64,000 nucleotides of DNA from contig JAIUOS010000004.1 of assembly GCA_020161755.1 (NCBI GenBank), positions 124,001 to 188,000 of the forward strand, given 5' to 3'. Both the position numbers and the translations under genes were made by a program. Of the stretch, positions 30,793 through 39,239 are shown piece by piece. The notes under the pieces are model-generated. The model made no database searches and was not told where the DNA came from. It saw only the letters and a program-made list of their open reading frames with translations. How positions within the stretch are numbered: position 1 is the first letter of the stretch; each line of letters starts with the position of its first letter. The stretch comes from Actinomycetota bacterium (GTDB taxonomy: Bacteria; Actinomycetota; Actinomycetes; Propionibacteriales; Propionibacteriaceae).

Positions 30793-32363
30793 AGCGGGAT
30801 GTTCCCGTGCTTTTTCGGCGGCAGCTGGGTGCGCTTGGTGCGCAGCAGCCGCAGCACCCGGATCACCTGGGCGCGGGTCTCGTGCGGGTAGATCACCTTG
30901 TCCACGTAGCCGCGCTCGGCCGCGACGTAGGGGTTGGCCAGCTCGTCGTTGTACTCGTCGATCAGCTCGGTGCGACGCGCGGCCGGGTCGTCGGCGGACG
31001 CCAGCTCGCGCTTGTAGAGGATGTTCACCGCCCCGTCCGCACCCATCACCGCGATCTGGGCGGTCGGCCAGGCGAGGTTCACGTCCGCCCCCAGCGGCTT
31101 GGAGCCCATCACGCAGTAGGCGCCGCCGTAGGCCTTGCGGGTGATCACGGTCACCAGCGGGACGGTGGCCTCGGCGTAGGCGTAGATCAGCTTGGCACCT
31201 CGGCGGATGATCCCGTCCCACTCCTGGTCGGTACCGGGCAGGAACCCGGGCACGTCCTCGAAGGTCAGGATCGGGATGTTGAACGCGTCACAGGTACGGA
31301 CGAAGCGGGCGGCCTTCTCCGACGCCTTGATGTCGAGGCAGCCGGCGTACACCATCGGCTGGTTGGCGATGACGCCGATCGCGCGTCCCTCGACCCGGCC
31401 GAAGCCGCAGATGATGTTGGGCGCGTACAGCCGGTGCACCTCGAGGAACTCGTCGTCGTCCAGCACCCGCTTGATCACTTCGTGCATGTCGTAGGGCTGG
31501 TTGGGCGAGTCGGGGACGAGCGTGTCCAGCACCAGGTCGTGCTCGGTGATGGTGAGGTCGGCCTCGGCCTCGTCGTAGACCGGCGGGTCCTCCAGGTTGT
31601 TCTGCGGCAGGTAGGTGAGCAGCTCGCGCACGTACTCGATGGCGTCGGTCTCGTCCGCGGCCAGGTAGTGGGAGTTGCCGGACTTCGTGGAGTGGGTGCG
31701 TCCGCCGCCGAGCTCCTCCATCGAGACGTCCTCGCCGGTGACCGCCTTGATGACGGCCGGTCCGGTGATGAACATCTGGGACGTCTGGTCGACCATCACG
31801 ACGAAATCGGTGAGCGCGGGGGAGTACACGTGACCGCCGGCCGCCGCGCCCATGATCAGCGAGATCTGCGGGATGACGCCGGACGCGAGCGTGTTGCGGC
31901 GGAAGATCTGGGCGTACAGGTCGAGGGAGACCACGCCCTCCTGGATGCGGGCGCCACCGCCCTCGTTGATGCCGATGATCGGGCAGCCGGTCTTGATGGC
32001 GAAGTCGAGGATCTTGACGATCTTCTGCCCGTACACCTCGCCCAGCGCGCCGCCGAAGATGGTCACGTCCTGGCTGAACACGCACACCGGGCGTCCGTGG
32101 ATCGAGCCGACCCCGGTGACGACGCCGTCGGTGTAGGGGCGCTTCTCGTCCATGCCGAACGCGTTGGAGCGGTGCCGGGAGAACTCGTCGAACTCGGTGA
32201 ACGTGCCCTCGTCCAGCAGCATCAGGATGCGTTCGCGGGCGGTCATCTTGCCCTGGGCGTGGACCTTCTCCACCGAGGATGCCGAGGAGGGGTTCCTCGC
32301 CTGTTCGATCCGTTCCCCGAGCTCGGCGACCTTGCCACGGGTGGTGTGGATGTCCTGCGCCAT
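30789..32363 (-). CDS. accD5: Propionyl-/acetyl-CoA carboxylase beta subunit (carboxyltransferase)
   Basis: 524 residues, CT domain in two crotonase-like halves. N-terminal half: [17 protein letters not shown] and the oxyanion-forming glycine block [13 protein letters not shown] with [21 protein letters not shown]-terminal half: [34 protein letters not shown] and [13 protein letters not shown]. It transfers carboxylate from carboxybiotin on AccA3 to propionyl- or acetyl-CoA, giving methylmalonyl- or malonyl-CoA. The ATG at 32361-32363 has a TAAGGT hexamer seven bases upstream and diverges from birA, the ligase needed to biotinylate its partner. Confidence 0.96.
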   Translation of the reverse strand: MAQDIHTTRGKVAELGERIEQARNPSSASSVEKVHAQGKMTARERILMLLDEGTFTEFDEFSRHRSNAFGMDEKRPYTDGVVTGVGSIHGRPVCVFSQDVTIFGGALGEVYGQKIVKILDFAIKTGCPIIGINEGGGARIQEGVVSLDLYAQIFRRNTLASGVIPQISLIMGAAAGGHVYSPALTDFVVMVDQTSQMFITGPAVIKAVTGEDVSMEELGGGRTHSTKSGNSHYLAADETDAIEYVRELLTYLPQNNLEDPPVYDEAEADLTITEHDLVLDTLVPDSPNQPYDMHEVIKRVLDDDEFLEVHRLYAPNIICGFGRVEGRAIGVIANQPMVYAGCLDIKASEKAARFVRTCDAFNIPILTFEDVPGFLPGTDQEWDGIIRRGAKLIYAYAEATVPLVTVITRKAYGGAYCVMGSKPLGADVNLAWPTAQIAVMGADGAVNILYKRELASADDPAARRTELIDEYNDELANPYVAAERGYVDKVIYPHETRAQVIRVLRLLRTKRTQLPPKKHGNIPL

Positions 32364-32370
32364 GAAGGGG

Positions 32371-32376
32371 ACCTTA
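32371..32376 (-). promoter_or_regulatory. Leaderless -10 of accD5
   Basis: Minus-strand TAAGGT, seven bases before ATG 32363. It is back to back with the birA -10 at 32397. Confidence 0.5.
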
Positions 32377-32396
32377 CCCTCGCCCTCCGGCGGGCA

Positions 32397-32402
32397 TAGG
32401 GT
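32397..32402 (+). promoter_or_regulatory. Leaderless -10 of birA
   Basis: TAGGGT followed by seven bases and GTG 32410. Confidence 0.5.
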
Positions 32403-32409
32403 CTGGGCC

Positions 32410-33207
32410 GTGATTCCCGAAACCGACCGACCGCTCGTCGATGCCGCCGTCCTGAGCGCGACCCTGGTGCGTCCGGGGTCGGTGTGGACGCAGGTGGCGA
32501 CGCTCGCCTCCACAGGCTCGACCAACGCCGACCTCGCGGTCGCTGCCCGTGACGGGGCGCCGTCCGGGACGGTGCTGGTCGCCGACCACCAGAGCACCGG
32601 ACGGGGCCGGTTCGCCCGGGTGTGGGAGGCGCCGCCCGGCACGTCGCTGGCGATCTCGGTGCTGCTCCGCCCGCCGCCCGCGATCGACGCGCGGCGCTGG
32701 CTGTGGCTGCCGCTGGTCACCGGGTTGGCGGTGGCGGACGGGCTGCGCGCGGCCACCGGCGTCGACGTCGAGCTGAAGTGGCCGAACGACGTGCTGGTGG
32801 GTGGACGCAAGCTCTGCGGCATCCTGGCCGAGCGGGTGGACTCCGGGCACGGGCCGGCCGCGATCCTGGGGATGGGGATCAACACGACCCTGGCCGAGGA
32901 CCAGTTGCCGGTGCCCACGGCCACCTCGCTGGCACTGGCCGGGGCGAGCGTCGACGCGGGCGCGGTGGCCGCGGGCGTGCTCGGCGCGCTCGGGGACTGG
33001 TACACCCGCTGGCTGGCCGCCGACGACCTGCGGGCGGAGTACGCCGCCCGCTGCGCGTCGGTCGGACGCCGGGTGCGCGTGCAGCTGTCGGCCGACGAGT
33101 TCGTCGAGGGCTGGGGGAGCGGGGTGGACGCCGACGGCTGCCTGCTGGTCTCGGTCGCCGGCGGCGAGCGCGCCTTCGCCGCCGGGGACGTGGTGCACCT
33201 GCGCTGA
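32410..33207 (+). CDS. birA: Biotin--[acetyl-CoA carboxylase] ligase (monofunctional)
   Basis: 265 residues. Lacks the N-terminal DNA-binding helix-turn-helix of E. coli BirA, so it is not expected to repress biotin genes. Catalytic loop: [16 protein letters not shown] (biotinyl-AMP binding GRGRxxR). Further motifs: [38 protein letters not shown]; and a C-terminal SH3-like domain ([26 protein letters not shown]). It biotinylates the carrier lysines of AccA3 (residue 550) and of the giant carboxylase (residue 627). It is divergent from accD5, as in mycobacteria. Confidence 0.95.
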   Translation: MIPETDRPLVDAAVLSATLVRPGSVWTQVATLASTGSTNADLAVAARDGAPSGTVLVADHQSTGRGRFARVWEAPPGTSLAISVLLRPPPAIDARRWLWLPLVTGLAVADGLRAATGVDVELKWPNDVLVGGRKLCGILAERVDSGHGPAAILGMGINTTLAEDQLPVPTATSLALAGASVDAGAVAAGVLGALGDWYTRWLAADDLRAEYAARCASVGRRVRVQLSADEFVEGWGSGVDADGCLLVSVAGGERAFAAGDVVHLR

Positions 33208-33217
33208 GCCTGGTCCC

Positions 33218-33288
33218 TGAGGAGCGAGCGCGACCACGGTCGCTGAGGAGCGAGCGCCAGTCCGGTGACGGTCCTGAGGAGCGAGCGC
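33218..33288 (+). repeat. Triplicated tgaggagcgagcgc repeat
   Basis: The 14-base unit occurs at 33218-33231, 33244-33257 and 33275-33288, with related GAGCG sequence after it (gcgagcgtcacgaaggg). Such GAGGAGCGAGCG repeats are common between genes of high-GC actinobacteria. They lie in the 177-base gap between birA and the PH protein gene, which otherwise shows no gene. Confidence 0.85.
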
Positions 33289-33384
33289 CGGCGAGCGTCA
33301 CGAAGGGCCGCCCGTCCGTCCCCCTCAGCCCGGCCCCCATCGTCCTCCCGGGCCCGTCCCGGGATCTGTGGGACGATTGCCGGC

Positions 33385-33906
33385 ATGGGGATTGATCCGT
33401 CGTTGCTCGGCGCGGGCGAAGTCGAAGTGCTGCACCTGCGCACGCACGCGAAGGCGCTGATCGTGCCGGCCATCGTGTTGGTGGCGGTCAGCGTGGCGAC
33501 CGGCCTGCTCGTCGCGGTGCTGCCGGACAGCTGGCAACCCGTCGCCGACTGGGTGGTCGCCGTGGTGGCGCTGCTGGCGGTGGTCGTGTGGGTGCTGGTG
33601 CCGTTCCTGCGCTGGCTCACCTCGACGTACACGTTCACGGATCGCCGGATCATCACGCGACGCGGCATCATCACCAAGACCGGGCACGACCTGCCGCTGA
33701 CCCGCATCGTCAACGTGGCGTACTCGCGCGGCCTGGTCGACCGGATGCTGGGCTGCGGGACCCTGATCCTCACCACCGCCGCGGACATGCCGGTGACGCT
33801 GGACGACATCCCGGACGTCGAGCGGGTCCACGTGATGATGACCGAACTCCTGTTCGGGAACGACAAGGGCACCGCCCCGGCGGGGCCGTCCGCTGATGAC
33901 CACTGA
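33385..33906 (+). CDS. PH-like domain membrane protein
   Basis: 173 residues. Two adjacent membrane segments ([22 protein letters not shown] and [20 protein letters not shown]) precede a bacterial PH (YdbT/bPH2-like) domain: [46 protein letters not shown]. It ends with an acidic ADDH tail. The corresponding gene in M. tuberculosis (Rv3278c) also sits next to birA. Function is unknown; a membrane-surface scaffold role is possible. The last 11 bases overlap the gtrA-like gene. Confidence 0.88.
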   Translation: MGIDPSLLGAGEVEVLHLRTHAKALIVPAIVLVAVSVATGLLVAVLPDSWQPVADWVVAVVALLAVVVWVLVPFLRWLTSTYTFTDRRIITRRGIITKTGHDLPLTRIVNVAYSRGLVDRMLGCGTLILTTAADMPVTLDDIPDVERVHVMMTELLFGNDKGTAPAGPSADDH

Positions 33907-34324
33907 GGTGCCCGACAGCGCGACCGAGAAGCTGGCGCTGCACCAGCAACTGGTCCGGTTCGTGATCACCGGCGGGCTCTCGGCCGTCGTCGACTTCGGC
34001 CTGCTCGTCGCGCTGATGAACCTGGCCGGGCTCGACCACACGCCGGCGAAGGCGATCTCGTTCGTCGCCGGCACGACCACCGCCTACCTGATCAACCGGC
34101 GCTGGACGTTCCGGTCGGACGGCTCGAAGCGCAAGTTTGCGGCCGTGGTGCTGCTGTACGGGGTGACCTTCGTGCTCCAGGTGGGGCTGTTCGCGGTGCT
34201 GTTCCCGTGGGTCCTCGGCCTGTGGGGCAGCCAGACGATCGCCCAGGTGGTGGGCTTCGTGATCGCCCAGGGTGTCGCGACCGCGGTCAACTTCGTGGTG
34301 CAGCGCACGCTGATCTTCCGCTGA
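33896..34324 (+). CDS. GtrA-family membrane protein
   Basis: 142 residues with four hydrophobic segments, the usual GtrA size. Signature elements: [21 protein letters not shown] (segment 1), [37 protein letters not shown], and [17 protein letters not shown] at the end. GtrA proteins are thought to help translocate lipid-linked sugars for wall or O-antigen decoration. The start ATG overlaps the end of the PH protein gene, and the same neighbour pair occurs in mycobacteria. Confidence 0.9.
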   Translation: MTTEVPDSATEKLALHQQLVRFVITGGLSAVVDFGLLVALMNLAGLDHTPAKAISFVAGTTTAYLINRRWTFRSDGSKRKFAAVVLLYGVTFVLQVGLFAVLFPWVLGLWGSQTIAQVVGFVIAQGVATAVNFVVQRTLIFR

Positions 34325-34335
34325 GGCGTCCGATC

Positions 34336-34398
34336 TCCGGTCAAGGGGTTCGATCCCCCGGCCGTGGGGTTCGATCCTCCGCCGAGGGGCCCCGTCCC
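34336..34398 (+). repeat. Three imperfect 21-bp tandem units with tRNA T-arm-like sequence
   Basis: Units 34336-34356, 34357-34377 and 34378-34398. The first two contain ggggttcgatcc, which resembles the T-arm of tRNA (GGTTCGATCC). There is no tRNA body around it. It directly precedes the family D palindrome. Confidence 0.6.
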
Positions 34399-34401
34399 CC
34401 C

Positions 34402-34473
34402 GCAAACGCCCCCGAAACTCACAAACGCCCCCGAAGTTTCGCGGGCGTCTGTGAGTTTCGGGGGCGTTTGTGC
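34402..34473. repeat. Palindromic element, family D copy 1
   Basis: About 72 bp with arms of ~32 bases (gcaaacgcccccgaaactca and its complement) and one or two mismatches. The motif aacgcccccgaa occurs twice in the left arm. The related copy at 34912-34980 lies on the other side of the DksA-like gene. Confidence 0.9.
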
Positions 34474-34524
34474 GTGGATGCGGCCGGTCGCCGCCTCGCG
34501 AGTGTCGGGGGACGGGCGTCGCGG

Positions 34525-34530
34525 CATGAT
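34525..34530 (+). promoter_or_regulatory. Possible -10 of the DksA/TraR-like gene
   Basis: CATGAT followed by six bases and GTG 34537. It is a weaker match than the other leaderless boxes. Confidence 0.3.
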
Positions 34531-34536
34531 GGGGCG

Positions 34537-34869
34537 GTGACGAACCTCGACCTGACGGAGATCCGCGCGGAACTCCAGGCGAAGCAAGCCGACCTGCGAC
34601 GCTCGATCGAGCGGCTGACGGCGCCGGCCGCCGAGGGCGCGACGATCGGCTTCGGCAAGCGCATCGGGGAGGGCACGACCCAGGCGATCCAGCAGATGGC
34701 GGACGCCTCGTCGGCGCAGGCGCTCCACTCCACCCTCGAAGCCGTCCGGCGCGCCCAGGCCAAGCTCGACGACGGCACCTACGGACTCTGCGAAGTCTGC
34801 GGGCAACCGATCGACGAGGACCGGCTGGAGTTCCGTCCCTGGTCGACCCGCTGCATGCAGCACGCCTGA
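34537..34869 (+). CDS. DksA/TraR-type zinc-finger protein
   Basis: 110 residues. A helical N-terminal half (LTEIRAELQAKQADLRRSIERL) forms the coiled coil. A connector with GTTQAIQQMADASSAQALHSTLEAVRRAQAKLDDGTYGLCEVCG leads into the zinc finger: CEVC near residues 86-89 and RCMQH at the end, so three Cys and one His replace the usual four Cys. Such proteins bind the RNA polymerase secondary channel or are of unknown function in actinomycetes. The gene is bracketed by two related palindromes (34402-34473 and 34912-34980). Confidence 0.85.
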   Translation: MTNLDLTEIRAELQAKQADLRRSIERLTAPAAEGATIGFGKRIGEGTTQAIQQMADASSAQALHSTLEAVRRAQAKLDDGTYGLCEVCGQPIDEDRLEFRPWSTRCMQHA

Positions 34870-34870
34870 C

Positions 34871-34980
34871 CGCGCGGAGAAGGGACAATCGCCTTTCCTG
34901 CGGCGCCGACGCCAAACGCTCCCGAATTGTCCCCTCGCCACCGAAACTTCGGGGGCGTTTGTCAACTTCGGGGGCGTTTG
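34871..34980. repeat. Hairpin plus palindromic element, family D copy 2
   Basis: An imperfect hairpin, gcggagaagggacaatcgcc..cctgcgg (about 34874-34902), is followed by a family D copy. In that copy the arm caaacgctcccgaattg (34912-34928) pairs with caacttcgggggcgtttg (34963-34980), and cttcgggggcgtttg occurs twice. A similar hairpin with aagcggggaccgtcgcctttcc is at 48267-48300. Confidence 0.8.
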
Positions 34981-35041
34981 CGCGGGAGCCGGGCCGGACG
35001 GGCGGGAACTGTCGGGCGGACGCGCGGGAGGCAGGCGAGCC

Positions 35042-35758
35042 CTAGAGCACCGTCATCTGCTGGGGCTCCACCAGGACGCCGCTGGCGGTCGGAAGGTCGG
35101 AGGGCATCACCCGGTAGACCCGCTGGCCGGCCGCCTCGGCGATGAAGTTGGTGGGCACCCCGTCGACGTAGTGGACGCCGGCGCCGTCGTCGGCCCCGTA
35201 GCCGCCGGGCAGACCGCCGTCCGCCACCGCCTCGGTGTAGGACGGGGCCCGCTCGGCCTCGCCGTCGAAGTGCGGGCAGAAGCTCCCGGGCACCAGGCCC
35301 AGCCCGCCACGCCACGGACGAAAGTCGCCGAACGAGTCGGTGATGCACCCTTGGTACCAGCACGACCCGCCGGCCGAGACCCCGGCCAGCACCACGTCGC
35401 CGGCCTCGTTCCGCGCGCGGATCGCCTCGTCCACCCCGTGCGCCTGCCACAGCGCCATCAGGTTCACCGTGTGGCCCCCGCCGACCAGCAGCAGATCGGC
35501 CTCCGCGAGCCGGGCGACCGACCCGGCCGAGCCGCCCTCCCACAGCGTGAGCACCATCGTGCGGACGCCGAGCGTCCCGTACGCGAGCAGGAACTTGTTG
35601 ATGTACTGCGGGTCGTCGGCGGACGCCGTCGGCGCGAAGCAGACCAGCGGCGACGCCTTCCCGGTCAGCTCGACGAGGTAGCGGTCGAGGTTCGTCGGGG
35701 CGCCGAACGGCGACATCGAGAAGCCGCCGCCCCCCATGGCGACGATGTGCGCGGTCAT
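35042..35758 (-). CDS. pepE: Peptidase E (S51 family)
   Basis: 238 residues. Class I glutamine amidotransferase-like fold. It begins AHIVAMGGGGFSM, with DLLLVGGGHTVNLMALW before the nucleophile elbow. The nucleophile is Ser128 in LAGVSAGGSCWYQG, and the conserved His occurs in CPHFDGE. S51 peptidases (dipeptidase E, cyanophycinase relatives) cleave Asp-Xaa dipeptides in the cytoplasm; the exact substrate is unproven. It is divergent from purK, with a short intergenic gap (35759-35812) serving both promoters. Confidence 0.9.
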   Translation of the reverse strand: MTAHIVAMGGGGFSMSPFGAPTNLDRYLVELTGKASPLVCFAPTASADDPQYINKFLLAYGTLGVRTMVLTLWEGGSAGSVARLAEADLLLVGGGHTVNLMALWQAHGVDEAIRARNEAGDVVLAGVSAGGSCWYQGCITDSFGDFRPWRGGLGLVPGSFCPHFDGEAERAPSYTEAVADGGLPGGYGADDGAGVHYVDGVPTNFIAEAAGQRVYRVMPSDLPTASGVLVEPQQMTVL

Positions 35759-35800
35759 GTCCCCATCTTGGCAGAACCCGACCCGACCCGGACCCGCCGA

Positions 35801-35806
35801 TAAGCT
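35801..35806 (+). promoter_or_regulatory. Leaderless -10 of purK
   Basis: TAAGCT followed by six bases and GTG 35813. Confidence 0.5.
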
Positions 35807-35812
35807 CCCCGC

Positions 35813-36973
35813 GTGAGGACTCCCGCGGCAACGCTCGGCGTGATCGGTGGCGGCCAGCTGGCCCGGATGATGCACGCCGCGTCCATCGGGCTGGGGCTGC
35901 GGCTCCGGCTGCTCGCCGAGGGCCCGGACGTCTCCGCCGCCCAGGTGGTGCACGACGTCGTCGTCGGTGACTACACCGACCCCGACACGGTGGCCGCCTT
36001 CGCCGCCGGCTGCGACGTGGTCACGTTCGACCACGAGCACGTGCCCACGCAGATCCTGCACGACCTCGAGGCCGCCGGCATCGCCGTCCGGCCCGGGCCC
36101 GAGGCGCTCGTCCACGCCCAGGACAAGGCGGTGATGCGCGAGCGGCTCGGCGCGCTCGGCGTCCCGTGCCCGACGAACCGGGTGGTGCCGGACGCGGCCG
36201 CGCTGGTCGCGTTCGCCGACGAGTACGGGTGGCCGTGCATCGCGAAGACCTCGCGCGGCGGCTACGACGGCAAGGGAGTGTGGAAGCTGGACGGCCCCGA
36301 GCAGGCCAACATCCCGTTCGACGGGCTGCACGGCCTGCGCGCGGACGCCGTCGTGATCGCCGAGGAGTTCGTCGACTTCACCCGCGAGCTGAGCGTGCTG
36401 GTCGCGCGGCGTCCGGGTGGGCAGGCGGTGGTCTACCCGGTGAGCGAGACCGTCCAGACCGACGGCATCTGCGTGGCCACCACGACACCCGCGCCCGGGC
36501 TGCGTCCCGACCAGGTCCGCGACCTGCAGGCGATGGCCCTGCGGATCGCGCAGGAACTCGGTGTCGTCGGCATCCTCGCCGTCGAGCTGATGGAGGCCCG
36601 CGACGGCCGGATCGTCGTCAACGAGCTCGCGATGCGTCCGCACAACACCGGCCACTGGAGCATCGACGGCGCCGTCACCAGCCAGTTCGAGAACCACCTG
36701 CGCGCGGTGGCCGATCTCCCGCTGGGCTCGACCGCGATGGTCGCGCCGTGCGCGGTGATGGTGAACGTGCTCGGCGGCCCCCGCACCGACCTGCTGGGCG
36801 GGCTGGACGGGCTGTTCGCCTTCGACCGGGCGATCAAGGTGCAGCTGTACGGCAAGGACGTGGTGCCCGGACGCAAGGTCGGCCACGTCACCGCCGTCGG
36901 CGACGACGTCGAGGACACCACCGGACGCGCCTGGCGCGCGGCCCGGTACCTGAGAGGGGACAGCGATGAGTGA
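35813..36973 (+). CDS. purK: N5-carboxyaminoimidazole ribonucleotide synthetase
   Basis: 386 residues, ATP-grasp enzyme of purine synthesis that makes N5-CAIR from AIR, ATP and bicarbonate. Motifs: [14 protein letters not shown] at the N-terminus, VTFDHEHVP, the ATP-site [33 protein letters not shown], and the Mg2+-binding [25 protein letters not shown] with EVAPRPHNSGH replaced by [11 protein letters not shown]. The GTG start follows a TAAGCT box. The end overlaps purE by eight bases, so the product is passed to its neighbour's enzyme. Confidence 0.96.
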   Translation: MRTPAATLGVIGGGQLARMMHAASIGLGLRLRLLAEGPDVSAAQVVHDVVVGDYTDPDTVAAFAAGCDVVTFDHEHVPTQILHDLEAAGIAVRPGPEALVHAQDKAVMRERLGALGVPCPTNRVVPDAAALVAFADEYGWPCIAKTSRGGYDGKGVWKLDGPEQANIPFDGLHGLRADAVVIAEEFVDFTRELSVLVARRPGGQAVVYPVSETVQTDGICVATTTPAPGLRPDQVRDLQAMALRIAQELGVVGILAVELMEARDGRIVVNELAMRPHNTGHWSIDGAVTSQFENHLRAVADLPLGSTAMVAPCAVMVNVLGGPRTDLLGGLDGLFAFDRAIKVQLYGKDVVPGRKVGHVTAVGDDVEDTTGRAWRAARYLRGDSDE

Positions 36974-37457
36974 GCAGCCGTTGGTCGGGATCGTGATGGG
37001 CTCCGACTCCGACTGGCCGGTGATGTCGGCCGCCGCCGACGCGTGCACCGAGTTCGGCGTGCCCTACGAGGCGGACGTGGTCTCCGCGCACCGCATGCCG
37101 GAGGACATGGTCGCCTACGGTCGCACCGCGCACACCCGCGGGTTGAAGGTGATCATCGCCGGGGCGGGCGGGGCCGCCCACCTGCCGGGCATGCTGGCCG
37201 CGCTGACGCCGTTGCCCGTGATCGGCGTCCCGGTGCCGCTGAAGTACCTGGACGGCATGGACTCCCTGCTGTCGATCGTGCAGATGCCCGCGGGCGTGCC
37301 GGTGGCCACCGTCGCGATCGGCAACGCCCGCAACGCCGGCCTGCTGGCCGTCCGCATCCTGGCCGCGTCCGACCCGGAGCTGACGGCGAAGATGGTGGCC
37401 TTCCAGGAGGAGCTCCGCGCGTCCGCCCAGGCGAAGGGCGCCGCGATCCGCGGCTGA
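36966..37457 (+). CDS. purE: 5-(carboxyamino)imidazole ribonucleotide mutase
   Basis: 163 residues, class I PurE. It converts N5-CAIR made by PurK to CAIR. The start is [18 protein letters not shown] (GSDSDW phosphate loop). SAHRMPEDM and the carboxylate-handling [26 protein letters not shown] follow, with [17 protein letters not shown] and [14 protein letters not shown] near the end. ATG 36966 lies inside the last codons of purK. Confidence 0.97.
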   Translation: MSEQPLVGIVMGSDSDWPVMSAAADACTEFGVPYEADVVSAHRMPEDMVAYGRTAHTRGLKVIIAGAGGAAHLPGMLAALTPLPVIGVPVPLKYLDGMDSLLSIVQMPAGVPVATVAIGNARNAGLLAVRILAASDPELTAKMVAFQEELRASAQAKGAAIRG

Positions 37458-37480
37458 GCGGAACGAGGAGCGACGGCGAC

Positions 37481-37888
37481 ATGGACAGGGCCGCGATCAG
37501 CCTCGCCTGGCGGGGAGCCTTCGCCAACGACGAGGTGAACCGGCTGCACGCCGAGGCGTTCGGCCACCGCCTGCTCGACGACGACTGGAACGCCCAGCTC
37601 GAGCGCTTCAGCCTGGGCTGGGTGACCGCCCGCGACGGCGACACCCTGGTCGGCTTCGTCAACGTGGCCTGGGACGGCGGCGTCCACGCCTTCCTGCTCG
37701 ACACGATCGTGGCCGCGTCCCACGCCCGGCAGGGGATCGCGACGCAGCTGGTGAGGCTCGCCGCCGAGGAGGCGGAGAGGTCGCCGTGCGAGTGGTTGCA
37801 CGTCGACTTCGAGGAGCACCTGCGCGGCTTCTACCTCGACGCCTGCGGCTTCACGCCCACTTCGGCCGGGCTGATCCCGCTGGCCTGA
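37481..37888 (+). CDS. GNAT-family acetyltransferase
   Basis: 135 residues. The GNAT acetyl-CoA loop is seen in ASHARQGIATQLVRLAAEEA (Q/RxxGxG/A, here RQGIAT), with the beta-4 strand AFLLDTIVA before it and the C-terminal FYLDACGFTPTSAGLIPL typical of the fold. The substrate is unknown. A GAGGAG sequence lies about 10 bases before the ATG at 37481. It directly follows purE and may be transcribed with it. Confidence 0.88.
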   Translation: MDRAAISLAWRGAFANDEVNRLHAEAFGHRLLDDDWNAQLERFSLGWVTARDGDTLVGFVNVAWDGGVHAFLLDTIVAASHARQGIATQLVRLAAEEAERSPCEWLHVDFEEHLRGFYLDACGFTPTSAGLIPLA

Positions 37889-37897
37889 GGACGTTCC

Positions 37898-38278
37898 TCA
37901 GCGCACCAGCTTTCGCCACCCGCCGGCCCGGTTGTTGGCGATCACCGCGCGGAACAGCGCCACCAGCGCCTCCTCGTCCAGCGCGTCGCCCTCGTACAGC
38001 TGGATCGACCGCGCGGTGGCGTTGCCATGCCCCTGGTTGATCAGCCCGGACGGGTCGGGCGCGATCGGGTCGTAGACGAACACGTTGAGGTGGTCCGACG
38101 TGCCCATGAGCCCGCAGATGTTGCCGCGCAGCACGAAGAACGGCAGCCGCGTCCGCTTGATCGTCTCCTCGACCTCCGGGTCGGCCTCGTGCACCGCGCG
38201 GCGCACCCGCGCCGCGAACGCCGCCTGCCAGTCGGGCAGCGTGGCGAGGTAGTCGTCCACCCGCGGGTCGTGGCCCAT
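37898..38278 (-). CDS. DUF1801 protein
   Basis: 126 residues. The domain is recognised by VDDYLATLPDWQAAFAARVRRAVHEADPEVEETIKRTRLPFFVLRGNICGL and by the later VFVYDPIAPDPSGLI. DUF1801 proteins are small single-domain alpha/beta proteins of unknown role (YdhG-like, frataxin-like fold). A GGAGG ribosome site precedes the ATG at 38276-38278. The gene converges with the GNAT gene, whose stop is ten bases away, and diverges from the ECF42/DGPF module. Confidence 0.85.
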   Translation of the reverse strand: MGHDPRVDDYLATLPDWQAAFAARVRRAVHEADPEVEETIKRTRLPFFVLRGNICGLMGTSDHLNVFVYDPIAPDPSGLINQGHGNATARSIQLYEGDALDEEALVALFRAVIANNRAGGWRKLVR

Positions 38279-38384
38279 CGTTGTTCCTCCCGATCCCGAG
38301 GACCCGATTGTGCCCGCCACCGCCTCCGTCCGGCCACGGGGGTTCCGTCCGCGCACCGACTCTGCCTAGCGTGTTCGTGCGAGG

Positions 38385-38411
38385 TGTCGATCCGGGCCGT
38401 GCCCGTTCGTC
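38385..38411 (+). promoter_or_regulatory. Predicted ECF42-type promoter of the DGPF/sigma operon
   Basis: TGTCGA (38385-38390), a 17-base spacer, then CGTC (38408-38411). This equals the -35/-10 pattern (TGTCGA and CG(A/T)C) I recall as reported for ECF42 sigma factors in Streptomyces. It lies 27 bases before the ATG at 38439, which has its own GAAAGGAAGAG ribosome site. It suggests autoregulation by the downstream sigma factor. Confidence 0.6.
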
Positions 38412-38438
38412 GTCGGTGCAAGAGAGAAAGGAAGAGCC

Positions 38439-39239
38439 ATGGAATACGTGTTGCTGTACACCGAGGGCACCGACCCGCAGCCGTACGACCCGGCCGAGGA
38501 CCACATCGGCGAGTGGGTCGCCGACACGATCGAGCGCGGCATCTCCGAGTGGGGTGAGCGGCTGCGTCCGGGCCAGGACGCCACCACCGTCAAGGTGCGG
38601 GACGGCAAGGTCCTGGCCACCGAGGGCCCGTACACCGAGGCCAGGGAGTGGGTGGGCGGTTTCGACGTGATCAACGCCGCCGACCTGGACGAGGCGATCG
38701 AGGTCGCCGCGAAGCACCCGGCCGCGATCTTCGGCACCGCCGAGGTGCGCCCGTTCGTGGTGTGGCCGGACGCCGCTCCCGGCTACACGGTGGTGCCCGA
38801 GGGTTTCCACCTGCGCGAGGCGAAGGGGCAGCGCTACGTGCTGTTCGTCTGCGTCGACCCCGACGGGGAGAAGGACGGCGAGGGTGACGTCGAGGCCTGG
38901 GTCGAGGAGATGGACGGACGCGGCGTCCGGCTGTTCGGTGACGTGCTGCGCCCGCCCGCCGACGCCACCCTGGTGCGCAACCGCGGCGGCAAGGTGCTGG
39001 TCACCGACGGCCCGTTCAGCGAGGCGAAGGAGTGGATCGCCGGCTTCGACCTGCTGGAGGTGAGCGGGCTGGACGAGGCGATCGAGGTGGCCGCCAAGCA
39101 CCCGATGGCGCGCGGCGGCCAGCTCGTGCTGACCCCGGTGTGGCCGTTCGACCCGATGGGCGACCAGGTGGCGCGCGCCGAGGGCGAGGCCTCCGACCGC
39201 GACCGGCGCACCGAGCCCGCCGTCGGAGGAACCCGCTGA
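38439..39239 (+). CDS. Tandem YCII/DGPF-domain protein of the ECF42 module
   Basis: 266 residues with two YCII-like domains. Domain 1 is about residues 1-115 (MEYVLLYTEGTDP; TEGPYTEAREWVGGFDVI, where the DGPF motif is degenerate EGPY). Domain 2 is about 128-245 (RYVLFVCVDPDG; VTDGPFSEAKEWIAGFDLLEVSGLDEAIEVAAKHP with intact DGPF). DGPF proteins are the typical partners and targets of ECF42 sigma factors. Their biochemical role is unknown. The tail (ASDRDRRTEPAVGGTR) runs into the sigma factor gene, whose CTG start overlaps the stop. Confidence 0.9.
   Translation: MEYVLLYTEGTDPQPYDPAEDHIGEWVADTIERGISEWGERLRPGQDATTVKVRDGKVLATEGPYTEAREWVGGFDVINAADLDEAIEVAAKHPAAIFGTAEVRPFVVWPDAAPGYTVVPEGFHLREAKGQRYVLFVCVDPDGEKDGEGDVEAWVEEMDGRGVRLFGDVLRPPADATLVRNRGGKVLVTDGPFSEAKEWIAGFDLLEVSGLDEAIEVAAKHPMARGGQLVLTPVWPFDPMGDQVARAEGEASDRDRRTEPAVGGTR

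Noticed and set aside
30789-33872. accD5 with a ~500-residue N-terminal extension
   Set aside because: The upstream open frame runs through birA and the PH gene on the other strand. The family N-terminus [15 protein letters not shown] and the -10 box fix the start at 32363.
34336-34398. Possible tRNA gene
   Set aside because: Only a T-arm-like piece is present. No acceptor stem, D-arm or anticodon arm can be drawn.
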